Of a stretch of DNA of 46,420 nt, positions 18,290 through 26,928 are shown one piece after another. Numbering within the stretch: the stretch's first letter is position 1; every line of letters starts with the position of its first letter. Source of the DNA: Halorubrum californiense DSM 19288 (GTDB lineage Archaea > Halobacteriota > Halobacteria > Halobacteriales > Haloferacaceae); contig NZ_AOJK01000064.1 of the NCBI RefSeq assembly GCF_000336875.1, positions 149,080-195,499 of the forward strand, given 5' to 3'. The notes under the pieces are model-generated. The model ran no database searches. It was not told the DNA's origin and worked only from the letters and a program-made list of their open reading frames with translations. The translations under genes were made by a program, and so were the position numbers.

Positions 18290-18649
18290 ATGCCCACCAA
18301 GACGATCGGCGTTCGCGAGGAGGTGTACGAGCGGCTCCGCGCTCGGAAGCGCGACGACGAGAGCTTCACCGACCTCATCGACCGTCTGATCGACGAGAGC
18401 GAGGGCGACTGGCGCGGCGGGTTCGGGTCGCTGTCGGCCGCGGAGGCCGACTCGCTCCGCGGGGCCGCGGCCGCGTCCCGGGAGCGATTCGACGAGTCGG
18501 CGGGCGACCGACAGGCCGCGGCGATCGATCGGCTGGGGGGCACGGTCGACGAGGCACCTTCGGATGACGGCGCCAACACCGACGACGCTGACGACTCCGC
18601 CGACGCGACCGACGATGGCACGAACCACGACAGTGGGGGATCGGCGTGA
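18290..18649 (+). CDS. vapB: VapB-family antitoxin
   Basis: A 119-residue protein whose N-terminus (KTIGVREEVYERLRARKRDDE, then SFTDLIDRLID) matches the COG1753/VapB antitoxin family, giving a DNA-binding ribbon-helix-helix-like head. The remaining 75 residues are acidic and probably disordered. They would wrap the toxin. The stop overlaps the GTG start of the PIN toxin (GTGA), the classic antitoxin-first arrangement. Autorepression of the promoter is expected for the family. Confidence 0.85.
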   Translation: MPTKTIGVREEVYERLRARKRDDESFTDLIDRLIDESEGDWRGGFGSLSAAEADSLRGAAAASRERFDESAGDRQAAAIDRLGGTVDEAPSDDGANTDDADDSADATDDGTNHDSGGSA

Positions 18650-19047
18650 CTCGGTACCTGCTCGACACGACGTTTCTGATCGATTACTTGGGCGGCTCCG
18701 ACGACGTCCGTCGGTTCCTCGAAGCTCACGAGGACGAGGAGTTCGCGACGACCGCGATGAACTACAAGGAGGTCGCGGTCGGTCTCCGCCTCGACGACGG
18801 GCTCGACCCGGCGCGTCTCGCGGCCGCGTTCGAGTGGCTCGACGTCGTGCCGATCGCGGCCGACCACGCCCTCGCCGCGAGCACCTTCGAGGCGGAACTG
18901 TACCGCTCCGACGACCACACGAGGCGGGCCGTCGACGCGGCTACCGCCGATCTGCTCATCGCCGGGGTCGCAGAGGGGGAGGGGATGACCGTCGTCACCC
19001 CGAACGTCGACGACTTCGAGCCGTTCGTCCCGGTCGCCGAGTACTGA
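18646..19047 (+). CDS. vapC: VapC-family PIN-domain toxin
   Basis: A 133-residue PIN-domain ribonuclease. The acidic catalytic residues are visible: Asp in LLDTTFLIDYL (about residues 6-15), Glu in TAMNYKEVAVGL (about residue 45), and Asp in DAATADLLIAG (about residues 101-106). The last acidic region is TPNVDDFEPF. The start is a GTG overlapping the antitoxin stop. VapC toxins cut tRNA or rRNA. The 3' end is followed by four further degenerate copies of its own last 14 nt. Confidence 0.88.
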   Translation: MTRYLLDTTFLIDYLGGSDDVRRFLEAHEDEEFATTAMNYKEVAVGLRLDDGLDPARLAAAFEWLDVVPIAADHALAASTFEAELYRSDDHTRRAVDAATADLLIAGVAEGEGMTVVTPNVDDFEPFVPVAEY

Positions 19048-19104
19048 TCGCCGAATACTGATCGCCGCGTACCGATCGCCGCGTCCCGATCACTGCGTGC
19101 CGAT
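19035..19104. repeat. 14-nt tandem repeat at the vapC 3' end
   Basis: Five consecutive 14-nt units (19035, 19049, 19063, 19077, 19091) follow the pattern CGCCGNGTNCYGAT, with substitutions growing away from the gene. The first unit holds the last codons and TGA stop of vapC. Confidence 0.75.
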
Positions 19105-19120
19105 CGCCCGCAATCGGGCG
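19105..19120 (+). terminator. Possible hairpin after vapC
   Basis: CGCCCG and CGGGCG are 6-bp arms around CAAT, directly after the 14-nt repeats. No T run follows, so termination is uncertain. Confidence 0.3.
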
Positions 19121-19244
19121 CTCCGTCGGGCTGGCGGTCGTTGGGAGCAGTATCAGCGGCGGCCCGGACTCGGTGAGGTCCTCGCCCGGACCCGACTCCG
19201 TCGCCGATGTTCAGGCACGATACGCCAACGGTTTGAATTAAATA

Positions 19245-21021
19245 GTGGCGTTTCGATCAACGAACAAGTTGATAGATGTCTCGCTGACGGCGCCGCTCGC
19301 CGCGCTCGCCGCGGCCGTGGCTGCCGGTGCCACTGTCGCCGCGTTCGAGTACCGCGACGAGCCGGGCGGACTCGCCGCGGTCGCGTTCATGGCCGCGATC
19401 CTGTGGTGGTCCGCCGGGCTGTTCGGCGAGGCGGTCGCGGCGACCGAGGCCGGGAAGTTGTTCTGGCTCAACGTCCAGTACCCCGCGACCGCGGTCGTCC
19501 CGGTCGCGGCGGTCGCGTTCGTCGCGTCGTACCTCGGTTACGACGCGTGGCTCTCGCGGCGCCGGCTGCTCGCCTTGGCGGCCCCGCTCGCCGCGCTGAC
19601 GCTTCTGAGCTGGACGAACGAGTTCCACGGGCTGGTCCGCACCGGAACCGACCTCGTCGCGTTCGGCTCCGGGACGGTGCTGTTCCGGGAGTTCGGCCCG
19701 GCGTGGTGGGCGGGCTGGCTCTACTCGCAGCTCCTGCTCGTCGCGACGTTCGCGACGCTCGCGTACGGCGTGTACGACTCGGCGTCCGCGTTCCGCGCGT
19801 CCGCGGGGCTGCTGCTCGTCGGCGCCGGCGCGCCGTGGGGCGCGCAGTTCGTCGTCCTCGGGGGCGGCCCGGCGTTCCGCCCGGAGCTCCTGTTCGTACT
19901 CACGGGCGTCGCGTTCACGGTCGCGGTCCGCCGGGGGCGGACGCTGGGCGTGACCCCGGTCGCCCGGCAGGTGACCTTGAAGGCGATCCCCGACCCCATC
20001 GTCGTCGTCGACAGGAGCGGTCGGATCGCGGACACGAACCCGGCGGCGCGCGCGTGGCTCGGCGACGACGTCGCGGTCGGCGCCGCGGCCGCCGACGCAC
20101 TGGCGACCGCCCCCGAGGTCTACGCCGCGTACCGCCGCGGCGAGGCCCCCGACAAGCCGCTGCGCATCGAGGTCGACGGGGAGCCCCGCTTCGTCTCGCT
20201 CTCGGCCGTCTCCCTGCCGACGCTGGGTAGTCGCTCGCAGGGGACGGTGTTGCTGCTGCGGGACGTGACCGAGTCGGAGCGCAACCGTCGGGACCTCGAA
20301 GTGGCGAACGACCGGCTCCAGACGCTGACGCACGCGCTGGCGCACGACATCAAGAACCCGCTGACGGTCGCGGACGGGTTCACGGACCTCGCGACCGCGG
20401 GCGACGAGGCGGCGATCGAGCGCGTCGAGGGCGCGCACGACCGGATCTTCGAGATCGTCGACGAGACGCTCGCGGCCGTCGACCACCCGGACCCCGACGA
20501 CGACGCCGAGTCGTTCTCGCTCGCGACGCTGGCCGAGGAGGCGTGGCGGACCGCGGAGACGGGGAGCGCGACCCTCGCGGTCGCGGGCGACGAGTCGTAC
20601 GTCGCGGACAGGGCCGCGGTGCGCAGCGTCTTGGAGAATCTCTACCGGAACGCGTCGGTCCACGCCGGTCCCGACCCGACCGTGACCGCCGTCGCGCTCG
20701 ACGGGGGGTTCGCGGTCGTCGACGACGGCCCCGGAATCCCGCCGGTCGAGCGCGACCGCGCCTTCGACCGCGGCCGACGGCACCGGGATCGGCCTCGCCT
20801 CCGTCGCGACGCTCGCCGCGTCGCACGGGTGGACCGTCGGCGTCGGCGCGGGCCGCGGCGCGGACGGCGACGGCTCGCTCCCGGACGAAGTCGCCGTCGG
20901 CGACGGCGCGGCGTTCGTCGTGGGCTTCGGCGACCGACCGATCGAAGCTGTCGCGGCGCCGGTCGTCGCCGACCCGGACGCGCTCGTCACGCCCTCGGAG
21001 CCGCTCGCGGCAGAGAAGTAG
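19245..21021 (+). pseudogene. 7TM-PAS histidine kinase, frameshifted in the ATPase domain
   Basis: A membrane sensor kinase: seven hydrophobic helices (about residues 10-235, HisKA_7TM type), a PAS domain (about 240-345), and a HisKA domain with His367 in LAHDIKNPLT. The ATPase domain has an N box (ENLYRNASVHAG) and G1 box (DDGPGIP, about residue 492). After FDRG (20772) the frame must change by one to continue as ADGTGIGLASVATLAASHGW and end at the TAG at 21019-21021. Read straight, the C-terminus becomes Arg-rich nonsense running to 21095. The usual residues between FDRG and ADGTG look missing, consistent with loss of 3n+2 nt or gain of one. The start is a GTG at 19245 or TTG at 19269. It is a pseudogene unless the shift is a sequencing error. 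Confidence 0.8.
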
Positions 21022-21057
21022 TCGACTCGGCTGCGCGGCGTCCCGACTGCCCGGGAC

Positions 21058-22662
21058 CTACTCGTCGGCGCGCTCGTCGGCGCCGTCCAAGGTGATCTCG
21101 GTGATCTCGACGACGCGGTCGTCCGCGAGCAGCTCCTCGATCGCGGGGTCGGGGACGGCCGAGTCGAGGTTGTAGACGGTGAGCGCCTCCCCGCCCTGCG
21201 TCTCGCGGCCGTTGAACATCCCGGCGATGTTCACGTCGTGGTCGCCGAGGACGGTCCCGATGAGCCCGATGACGCCCGGCTCGTCGGTGTTGCGCGCGAC
21301 GAGCATGTGGCCGTACGGGACCGCGTCGACGCGGAACCCGTCGATCCGGACGATGCGGGGGTCCTCGCCCGCGAACAACGTCCCCTCGACCGATATCTCG
21401 TCGTCGCCGTTGCGGACGGTGACGCGGACGAGGCTCTGGAAGTCGTCGGTCTGTCGGGTCTTCGACTCGGTCACCTCGATCCCGCGCTCCTCGGCGAGCC
21501 GCGGCGCGTTCACCGCGTTCACCTCCCACTCCAGCGGCTCGAAGACGCCCTTCAGGGCGCTCGCGGTGACGAGGTCGACGTCCTCCGCGGCGATGTCGCC
21601 CTCGTAGGTCGCCTCCACCTCGGTGATCCGGCCGTCGAGCAGCTGCGCGGCCACCTTGCCGGCGGTCTCGGCCACGTCGATGTACGGCTCGATCCGCGGG
21701 AAGGCGCTCTCGTCGACCGAGGGCGCGTTGAGCGCGGTCAGGACCGGCTCGTCCTCGAACGCCGCCAGCACCGCCTCCGCGGTGTCGACCGCGACGTTCT
21801 CCTGCGCGGCCTCCGTCGACGCGCCGAGGTGCGGGGTCAAGACGACCTCCTCGACGTCGAGCAGCGGCGAGTCCTTCGGAAGCGGCTCCTCGGCGAAGGA
21901 GTCGAGCGCGGCGCCCGCGAGGACGCCGTCCTCGACCGCCTCGGCGAGCGCGTCCTCGTCGACGATGCCGCCGCGGGCGCAGTTGATCAGGTAGCCTCCC
22001 TCCAACTGGGCCAGCTCGGCCTCGCCGATCATCCCCTCCGTCTCGGGGAGCAGCGGGGTGTGGATCGTCGCGAAGTCGCCGGCCGCGAGCGCGTCGTCGA
22101 GTTCCTCGACGAGTTCGGCCCCCATCCGGTCGGCGCGCTCCTCGGAGATGTAGGGATCGTAGACGACCAGATCCATCCCGAGCGAGTCGAGGCGCTTGGC
22201 GACCTCCTGCCCGACGCGACCGAGGCCGACGATGGTGAGCGTCTTGTTGTTCACCTCGGTGCCGAGGAACTCGCCTTTCGCCCACTCGCCGCCGACGAGG
22301 CGCCCGTGCGCCTGCGGGATCGAGCGCGCGACGGCGAACGTCATCGCGACGGTGTGTTCGGCGGCGGCGCGGACGTTCCCGTCGGGCGCGTTGGCGACGA
22401 TGACGCCGTGGTCAGTGGCGGCCTCGATGTCGATGTTGTCGACGCCGATGCCCGCGCGGCCGACGATGACGAGCTCGCTCGCGGCGTCGAAGACGGCCTC
22501 GTTCACGTCGGTCCCGGACCGCACGATCAGCGCGTTGGCGTCGGCGACGGCGTCGAGCAGCGCCTCCCCCTCGGCCTCGTAGTCGGTGACGACCTCGTGG
22601 CCGGCGTCTCGGAGTCGGTCCAACCCCGCGTCCGCGATGGGGTCGGTGACGAGTACCTTCAT
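21058..22662 (-). CDS. serA: D-3-phosphoglycerate dehydrogenase
   Basis: A 534-residue long-form PGDH that commits glycolytic 3-phosphoglycerate to serine synthesis. The NAD-binding motif is VGLGRVGQEVAKRL (about residues 145-158). Catalytic residues are seen in NCARGGIVDE (Arg), the Glu of SFAEEPLP and the His of LTPHLGAS. The allosteric substrate-binding domain (about 300-440) is followed by a C-terminal ACT domain (NTDEPGVIGLIGTVLGDHDV), suggesting serine feedback. The start MKVLVTDPIAD is at 22662; the longer open frame upstream is spurious. It converges with the histidine kinase. Confidence 0.95.
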   Translation of the reverse strand: MKVLVTDPIADAGLDRLRDAGHEVVTDYEAEGEALLDAVADANALIVRSGTDVNEAVFDAASELVIVGRAGIGVDNIDIEAATDHGVIVANAPDGNVRAAAEHTVAMTFAVARSIPQAHGRLVGGEWAKGEFLGTEVNNKTLTIVGLGRVGQEVAKRLDSLGMDLVVYDPYISEERADRMGAELVEELDDALAAGDFATIHTPLLPETEGMIGEAELAQLEGGYLINCARGGIVDEDALAEAVEDGVLAGAALDSFAEEPLPKDSPLLDVEEVVLTPHLGASTEAAQENVAVDTAEAVLAAFEDEPVLTALNAPSVDESAFPRIEPYIDVAETAGKVAAQLLDGRITEVEATYEGDIAAEDVDLVTASALKGVFEPLEWEVNAVNAPRLAEERGIEVTESKTRQTDDFQSLVRVTVRNGDDEISVEGTLFAGEDPRIVRIDGFRVDAVPYGHMLVARNTDEPGVIGLIGTVLGDHDVNIAGMFNGRETQGGEALTVYNLDSAVPDPAIEELLADDRVVEITEITLDGADERADE

Positions 22663-22805
22663 GCCGAAACGCACCCGCGGCGCGGGGTTAACGCTTTCCG
22701 AATCGCGCGGTTTTGCCGCCCGAACGGATCCGCGCACGTGGGTATCGACCCCTCCGTTTCCGGTGGAGAATGCGCGTTCGTGGGTATCTTCGCCGTCGGC
22801 ACTCC

Positions 22806-22813
22806 CTTTTATA
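22806..22813 (+). promoter_or_regulatory. TATA box of the CNNM-like gene
   Basis: The CTTTTATAT stretch at about 22806-22813 lies about 25 nt before the ATG at 22834. It overlaps the alternative ATG at 22813, so 22834 is the likelier start. Confidence 0.6.
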
Positions 22814-22833
22814 TGGGGCCGCACGGTCCGTCC

Positions 22834-23730
22834 ATGGACTTCACGATCACGTTCGTCGGCGTCGGCGCAATCGTCGCGTTGACCGCGGTGAGCGCCTTCT
22901 TCTCCAGTTCGGAGCTGGCGGTGTTCTCCGTCCCGACCCACCGGGTCGACTCGCTCGTCGCGACCGACGCCCCGGGCGCCCGGGCGCTGGCCGCGCTGCG
23001 CGACGACTCGCACCGCTTCCTCGTCACGGCGCTTGTGAGCAACAACGTCGCCAACATCGCCGCCGCGTCGGTCGCGACCGCGGTGTTCGTCCGGTTCGGC
23101 TTCTCCGGCGGGCAGGCGGCCACGGGGTCGACGCTCGTCACGTCGGTGTTCGTCATCGTCTTCGGCGAGATCGCGCCGAAGTCGTACGCGGTCGCCAACG
23201 CCGAGCGGCACGCCCTCCGGGTCTTTCGGCCCGTCGTCGCGATCCAGCGGGTCCTCCGGCCCGTCCTGTACGTGTTCGAGGCGCTCTCCGGCGTCGTCAA
23301 CCGCTTCACTGGCGGCGAGTCCGCGATCGAGTCGTCCCTCACGCGCGAGGAGATCGCGACGCTCGTCCGGTCGGGGGAGGCCGCGGGCGCGCTCGACCCC
23401 GACGAGGGCGCGATGATCCGCGGCGTCCTCGATCTGGAGACCACGACCGTCGCCGCGGTGATGGTCCCCCGGACCGACGTGGTCGCGCTCCCCGACACGG
23501 CGACCCCGGCGGACGCGCTCTCGCGGGCCGCGAGCGAGGGAGTCACCCGGATGCCCGTCTACGGCGAGAACTGCGACGACGTGGTCGGCGTCCTCGACGT
23601 CACGCTCGCCGTCACCGGCGCGACCGCGACGCGGGTCACCCGGGTTCGGATCGAACACGCCGACGAGACCGGGTTCGCGGTCGGCACCGCCGACGCCGAC
23701 GGTGAGGCCGGCTCGCTCGGGCCCGAGTGA
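22834..23730 (+). CDS. CNNM/CorC-like DUF21 membrane protein, short C-terminus
   Basis: A 298-residue protein with an N-terminal DUF21 domain: hydrophobic helices, the signature SSSELAVFSVP at about residues 21-31, and VFGEIAPKSYAVANAERHAL at about residues 108-127. A first CBS motif follows (MVPRTDVVALP to RMPVYGENCDDVVGVLDV). Family members are Mg2+/cation transport proteins and usually continue with a second CBS and a CorC_HlyC domain to 400 residues or more. Here the sequence after VVGVLDV is only about 40 residues of unrelated-looking tail. It is either a truncated gene or a short haloarchaeal subtype. Confidence 0.82.
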   Translation: MDFTITFVGVGAIVALTAVSAFFSSSELAVFSVPTHRVDSLVATDAPGARALAALRDDSHRFLVTALVSNNVANIAAASVATAVFVRFGFSGGQAATGSTLVTSVFVIVFGEIAPKSYAVANAERHALRVFRPVVAIQRVLRPVLYVFEALSGVVNRFTGGESAIESSLTREEIATLVRSGEAAGALDPDEGAMIRGVLDLETTTVAAVMVPRTDVVALPDTATPADALSRAASEGVTRMPVYGENCDDVVGVLDVTLAVTGATATRVTRVRIEHADETGFAVGTADADGEAGSLGPE

Positions 23731-23815
23731 CTCCCCGATCGACGCGTGCGACACCCGGACACATAACACAACATACATGTGCTTTCGACGGATGCCGTGA
23801 GACAGGTTCTCGATC

Positions 23816-24646
23816 ATGGTTGGCCGCTGGGCGTGTGACCGGTGCGGGTTCGTCGCGTGGACGCGGGACCGCTCGGAGATGGCCGAGGTGACGGGCTCGC
23901 ACCTGCTCGCGCACCACTCCGACGCGCTCTCCGCGTCCGACTTCCGGGTGAGCTGGGACTGCCCGTACTGCGCCACGGCCAAGACCGCCTACGACACCGA
24001 CGGCGCCGTCGCCGAGTTCAAAAGCCACCTCCACGGGCACGTGGCCGACCGGATCGCCGGCAGGGCTCACGTGGCCGACCGCGTGGGGTGGGACGGGGTC
24101 GTCCGCGTCGACGCCTCGGCGGCCGGCGACGAGGCCGACGCGCTCCGGACGCACTTCCACGGCGCCGCGGGGCTCGTGGTGGCCGTGACCCCCACGCCGG
24201 AGCGGCTGGTCCGCGCGCTCGACGAGTCTCTCGACGCGTGGCCCCGGCGGACGGTGATCGTCAGCACCGGCGAGTACGAGTTCGAGGCGACGCTCGACGT
24301 CGACTTCGAGGGCCGCAACGTCGAGATCGTCGAACTCGACCCGCGGCTCTCCCCGGACGAGGTCGGCGAGACCGTCTCGCGGATCCTTGACGACAACCAC
24401 GAGCCCGGCGAGCGCGTCTCGCTGGAGGTGAGCGTCTTCCACCAGATCGTCGCCGCCTTCGACGTCGAGCGATCGGTGGCGTTCGTCCGTATGCTCGCCG
24501 CGCGCCTCGCGGACACGGGCGGCGTGTTACAGCTGTACGTCGACGCCGACGCGGACCGCAACGTCGCCACCGTCCTGAACTTCCTCGACGAGACGATCGA
24601 CCTGACGGTCGCGGTCGACGACGGGCGGTTCGTTCGCCGGCCGTGA
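23816..24646 (+). CDS. Zinc-finger protein with a C-terminal alpha/beta domain
   Basis: A 276-residue protein. The N-terminus has two zinc-finger-like units: CDRCGFVAW with HLLAHHSD (about residues 7-32), and CPYCATAKTAY with HLHGHV (about 45-72). The C-terminal 190 residues alternate strands and helices (LVVAVTPTPERLVRAL, RTVIVSTGEYEFEA, GVLQLYVDADADRNV). They resemble the P-loop-less RecA-like DUF7504/'HTR-like' haloarchaeal proteins; this assignment is tentative. It may link signalling and DNA or protein binding. The start follows a spacer rich in ACA motifs. Confidence 0.7.
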   Translation: MVGRWACDRCGFVAWTRDRSEMAEVTGSHLLAHHSDALSASDFRVSWDCPYCATAKTAYDTDGAVAEFKSHLHGHVADRIAGRAHVADRVGWDGVVRVDASAAGDEADALRTHFHGAAGLVVAVTPTPERLVRALDESLDAWPRRTVIVSTGEYEFEATLDVDFEGRNVEIVELDPRLSPDEVGETVSRILDDNHEPGERVSLEVSVFHQIVAAFDVERSVAFVRMLAARLADTGGVLQLYVDADADRNVATVLNFLDETIDLTVAVDDGRFVRRP

Positions 24647-24724
24647 CCGCGGCCACGCGCCCCCTCGATTCCGTCGTATTCGCTCACTCGTCGTCGCTGC
24701 GCCCGGTCACTCGGTGTCGCCCCC

Positions 24725-26140
24725 TCACTCGTTGTAGCTCTCCGTGTAGTCCGCGGGCCACCGGACGTAGACGTACTCCACGTCACGGTCCGCGGCCGCC
24801 TCGACGACCGCTCGCTTGAACCGTCGCAACACGGCCCTCGCACGCTCTCGCGCCGCCTCCGAGGCGGTCTCGTCGCTCGCGAGCGCGCGGAGCTTCCGCT
24901 CGACGTCGACGCCGAGGGCGGACCGGTTCTCCTCGTCCGGCGGGCGCTCTTCCGTCCCGTCCGTCGAGGCGATCCGCGGCAGGTACGCGGCGGCGAGGTC
25001 CGCCACCAGTCGGTCGCGGTGATCGAGCGCGTCGATCAGCCACTCGACCGCGGTCGACCGGTCGGCCGCGGTCGGGTCCGCGGCTTCGAGGAGTTCGCAG
25101 TACAGCCACGCCGCGTACCGCTTCGTCTCGGCGTCGACGCGTTCTCCCGATTCCGCGGCGGCGTCGGCGGGACTCCCCGTCCGGTCGTCTCCGGTTCGCT
25201 CCGCGGCGACCGCCCAGAACACCGCGAGCAGTCCGTCGGTCTCGAAGGGTCGCTCGTCGAGGAGGCGGTCGCGAACGTCGCCCGCCGGGACCGCGTCCGC
25301 ATCGGCGATCACCGCGGCGGTCGATTTCGCGGCCGCCCGGCGGACCGACTCCGCGGGGTCCCGCAGCGAGCCGATCAGGACCCCGGCGGCGTCCCTTCGG
25401 TCGAGTTCGCCGAGCCGACGCACGACGGTCAGCCGGAGCCGCTCGTTGCCCCGTCGCGCAGCGCGCGCGAGCAGTTCGACCGCGTCGTCGGTGTCCATCG
25501 CGACGAGCGCGTCGACCGCGGCGCCGCGCACGAGGTCGTTCCGCGCGTTCACGACCGGTCGGACCGCCTCGACCGCCTCGCCGCCGACCCGCGCGTACCC
25601 CCTGACGGCCCGAGCCCGCACCCGCGCGTCGCCGTCGTCGAACGCCTCGCGGAGCCGGGGCGCGACGTCCTCGTCGCCGACGGCGGACAGCCCGGTCGCC
25701 CCCACCATCCGATACGCGGCTCGGTCGTGTACCACCCATCGGGCGAACGTCGCGACGGCGCCGTCCGCGTCCCCGCTCCGCGGGGCGTCCCCTCGCAGAC
25801 GCTCGTCGCCGCCCCGCCGCTCGGCGATCCGCCGCGCCAGCCGGTCGACGTGTCCGTCGCCGTGGAAGTACAGCGACTCGATCGCCGCCGCGCGGACGGC
25901 CTCGTCGGGGTCGGTGAGCGCCGCCTCGAAGAGCCCCTCGACGATGCGCCCCGCGTCGGCGCTCATCGAGCTGGAGGGGTTGCCGAGCGCCTCGGCCGCC
26001 TCGCGTCGCGTCGACGCGTCGAACCGCCGGTCGAGCCGCGCCAACGTCGGGGGCTCGCCGTCGGCCGGACCCCCGCCGCGCCCGGCGTCGCCGCTCTCCG
26101 CCGGTCCCTCGGCCCCCGCCGGTCGCGGCCTGTCGTCCAT
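24725..26140 (-). CDS. HEAT-repeat protein
   Basis: A 471-residue acidic protein of repeated helical pairs. Examples are DPDEAVRAAAIESLYFHG, DGDARVRARAVRGYARVG, NDLVRGAAVDALVAMD and DPAESVRRAAAKSTAAV. HEAT arrays are scaffolds for protein binding; no enzymatic motif is seen. The N-terminal 40 residues are Gly/Pro-rich and probably disordered. The start at 26140 (MDDRPRPAG) is preferred over 26155, because the palindromic TATA region at 26163-26177 lies about 27 nt upstream. Partner unknown. Confidence 0.82.
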   Translation of the reverse strand: MDDRPRPAGAEGPAESGDAGRGGGPADGEPPTLARLDRRFDASTRREAAEALGNPSSSMSADAGRIVEGLFEAALTDPDEAVRAAAIESLYFHGDGHVDRLARRIAERRGGDERLRGDAPRSGDADGAVATFARWVVHDRAAYRMVGATGLSAVGDEDVAPRLREAFDDGDARVRARAVRGYARVGGEAVEAVRPVVNARNDLVRGAAVDALVAMDTDDAVELLARAARRGNERLRLTVVRRLGELDRRDAAGVLIGSLRDPAESVRRAAAKSTAAVIADADAVPAGDVRDRLLDERPFETDGLLAVFWAVAAERTGDDRTGSPADAAAESGERVDAETKRYAAWLYCELLEAADPTAADRSTAVEWLIDALDHRDRLVADLAAAYLPRIASTDGTEERPPDEENRSALGVDVERKLRALASDETASEAARERARAVLRRFKRAVVEAAADRDVEYVYVRWPADYTESYNE

Positions 26141-26162
26141 CTGTGAACCTCTCACCGATCCG

Positions 26163-26177
26163 GTACGTTAAACGTAC
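26163..26177 (-). promoter_or_regulatory. Palindrome covering the TATA box of the HEAT gene
   Basis: GTACGTTAAACGTAC has perfect 7-nt arms around one base and includes the TATA-like GTTTAAC. It sits about 23-37 nt before the start at 26140, so a bound dimer would compete with TBP. Confidence 0.5.
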
Positions 26178-26229
26178 GGCCGCGGCTATCACCGGTGAGA
26201 ATCTCATCCGCCGTGCGACCGCGGTCGGG

Positions 26230-26805
26230 TCACCCGAGCCCGAACTCCCGGACGACGCCGTACTCCGGACCGGACGCGGTCAGCGTCGACTCGATCAGTC
26301 GGATCTCGTCGACGGAGAACGTCCCGATTTCGGCCCCCTCGTCGTCGAGCGCGTCCCGGACCGCCTCGGCGCCGGCCGCGTTCTCGACCCGGCCGAGCGT
26401 CACGTGCGGCGTGAACTCGTGGCTTTCGGGGTCGACGCCGAGCGCGGTCGTCTCGGCTTCGAGGGCCTCGTGGAGCGCTGCGAGGTCGTCGCCGCCGCGG
26501 TCGACGCCCGCCCAGACGACCGAGATGTACTCGCGGTTCGGGAAGACGCCGAGCCTCTCGATTTCGGCCTCGAACGGAGTGACGCCGGCGCGTTCGACCG
26601 CCCGTTCGCCGGCGGCGATCACGTCGTCGAGGACGGGTTTGGTCCCGTCGTCCCCTTCGCCGACCTCGCCGAGAAACTTCAGCGTCACGTGCGCCTGTTC
26701 CGGATCGACGGGGTTGACGCCGGCAGCGTCCGCGAAAGCGGCCTGCGCGTCCGCGACGGCGGCCGCGAGCGAGTCCGGCAGGTCGACGGCGAAGAACGCT
26801 CGCAT
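26230..26805 (-). CDS. thpR: RNA 2',3'-cyclic phosphodiesterase ThpR
   Basis: A 191-residue 2H phosphoesterase that opens 2',3'-cyclic phosphate RNA ends (historically '2'-5' RNA ligase'). The N-terminus MRAFFAVDLPD and the two catalytic HxTx motifs, both HVTL (about residues 39-42 and 126-129), are clear. Length is normal. A perfect inverted repeat directly abuts the ATG in the leader (26806-26827). A TATA-like ATTTATATAAG lies at 26861-26872 on the minus strand, giving an unusually long leader of roughly 30 nt. Confidence 0.93.
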   Translation of the reverse strand: MRAFFAVDLPDSLAAAVADAQAAFADAAGVNPVDPEQAHVTLKFLGEVGEGDDGTKPVLDDVIAAGERAVERAGVTPFEAEIERLGVFPNREYISVVWAGVDRGGDDLAALHEALEAETTALGVDPESHEFTPHVTLGRVENAAGAEAVRDALDDEGAEIGTFSVDEIRLIESTLTASGPEYGVVREFGLG

Positions 26806-26827
26806 CTCGGTCGACGGATCGACCGAG
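26806..26827 (-). promoter_or_regulatory. Leader hairpin abutting the thpR start codon
   Basis: On the minus strand, CTCGGTCGA and TCGACCGAG form a perfect 9-bp stem around the loop TCCG (UNCG type), ending one base before ATG. If transcribed, it would fold next to the start codon and could limit translation. Confidence 0.5.
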
Positions 26828-26928
26828 CGACGGATACCGTTTGGGGTGGTCGAATCAGTGACTTATATAAATACTACCGTATCAGTCCGGCATAATTTCC
26901 AGTACCCGCGCCGTCCTACACACAGGTG

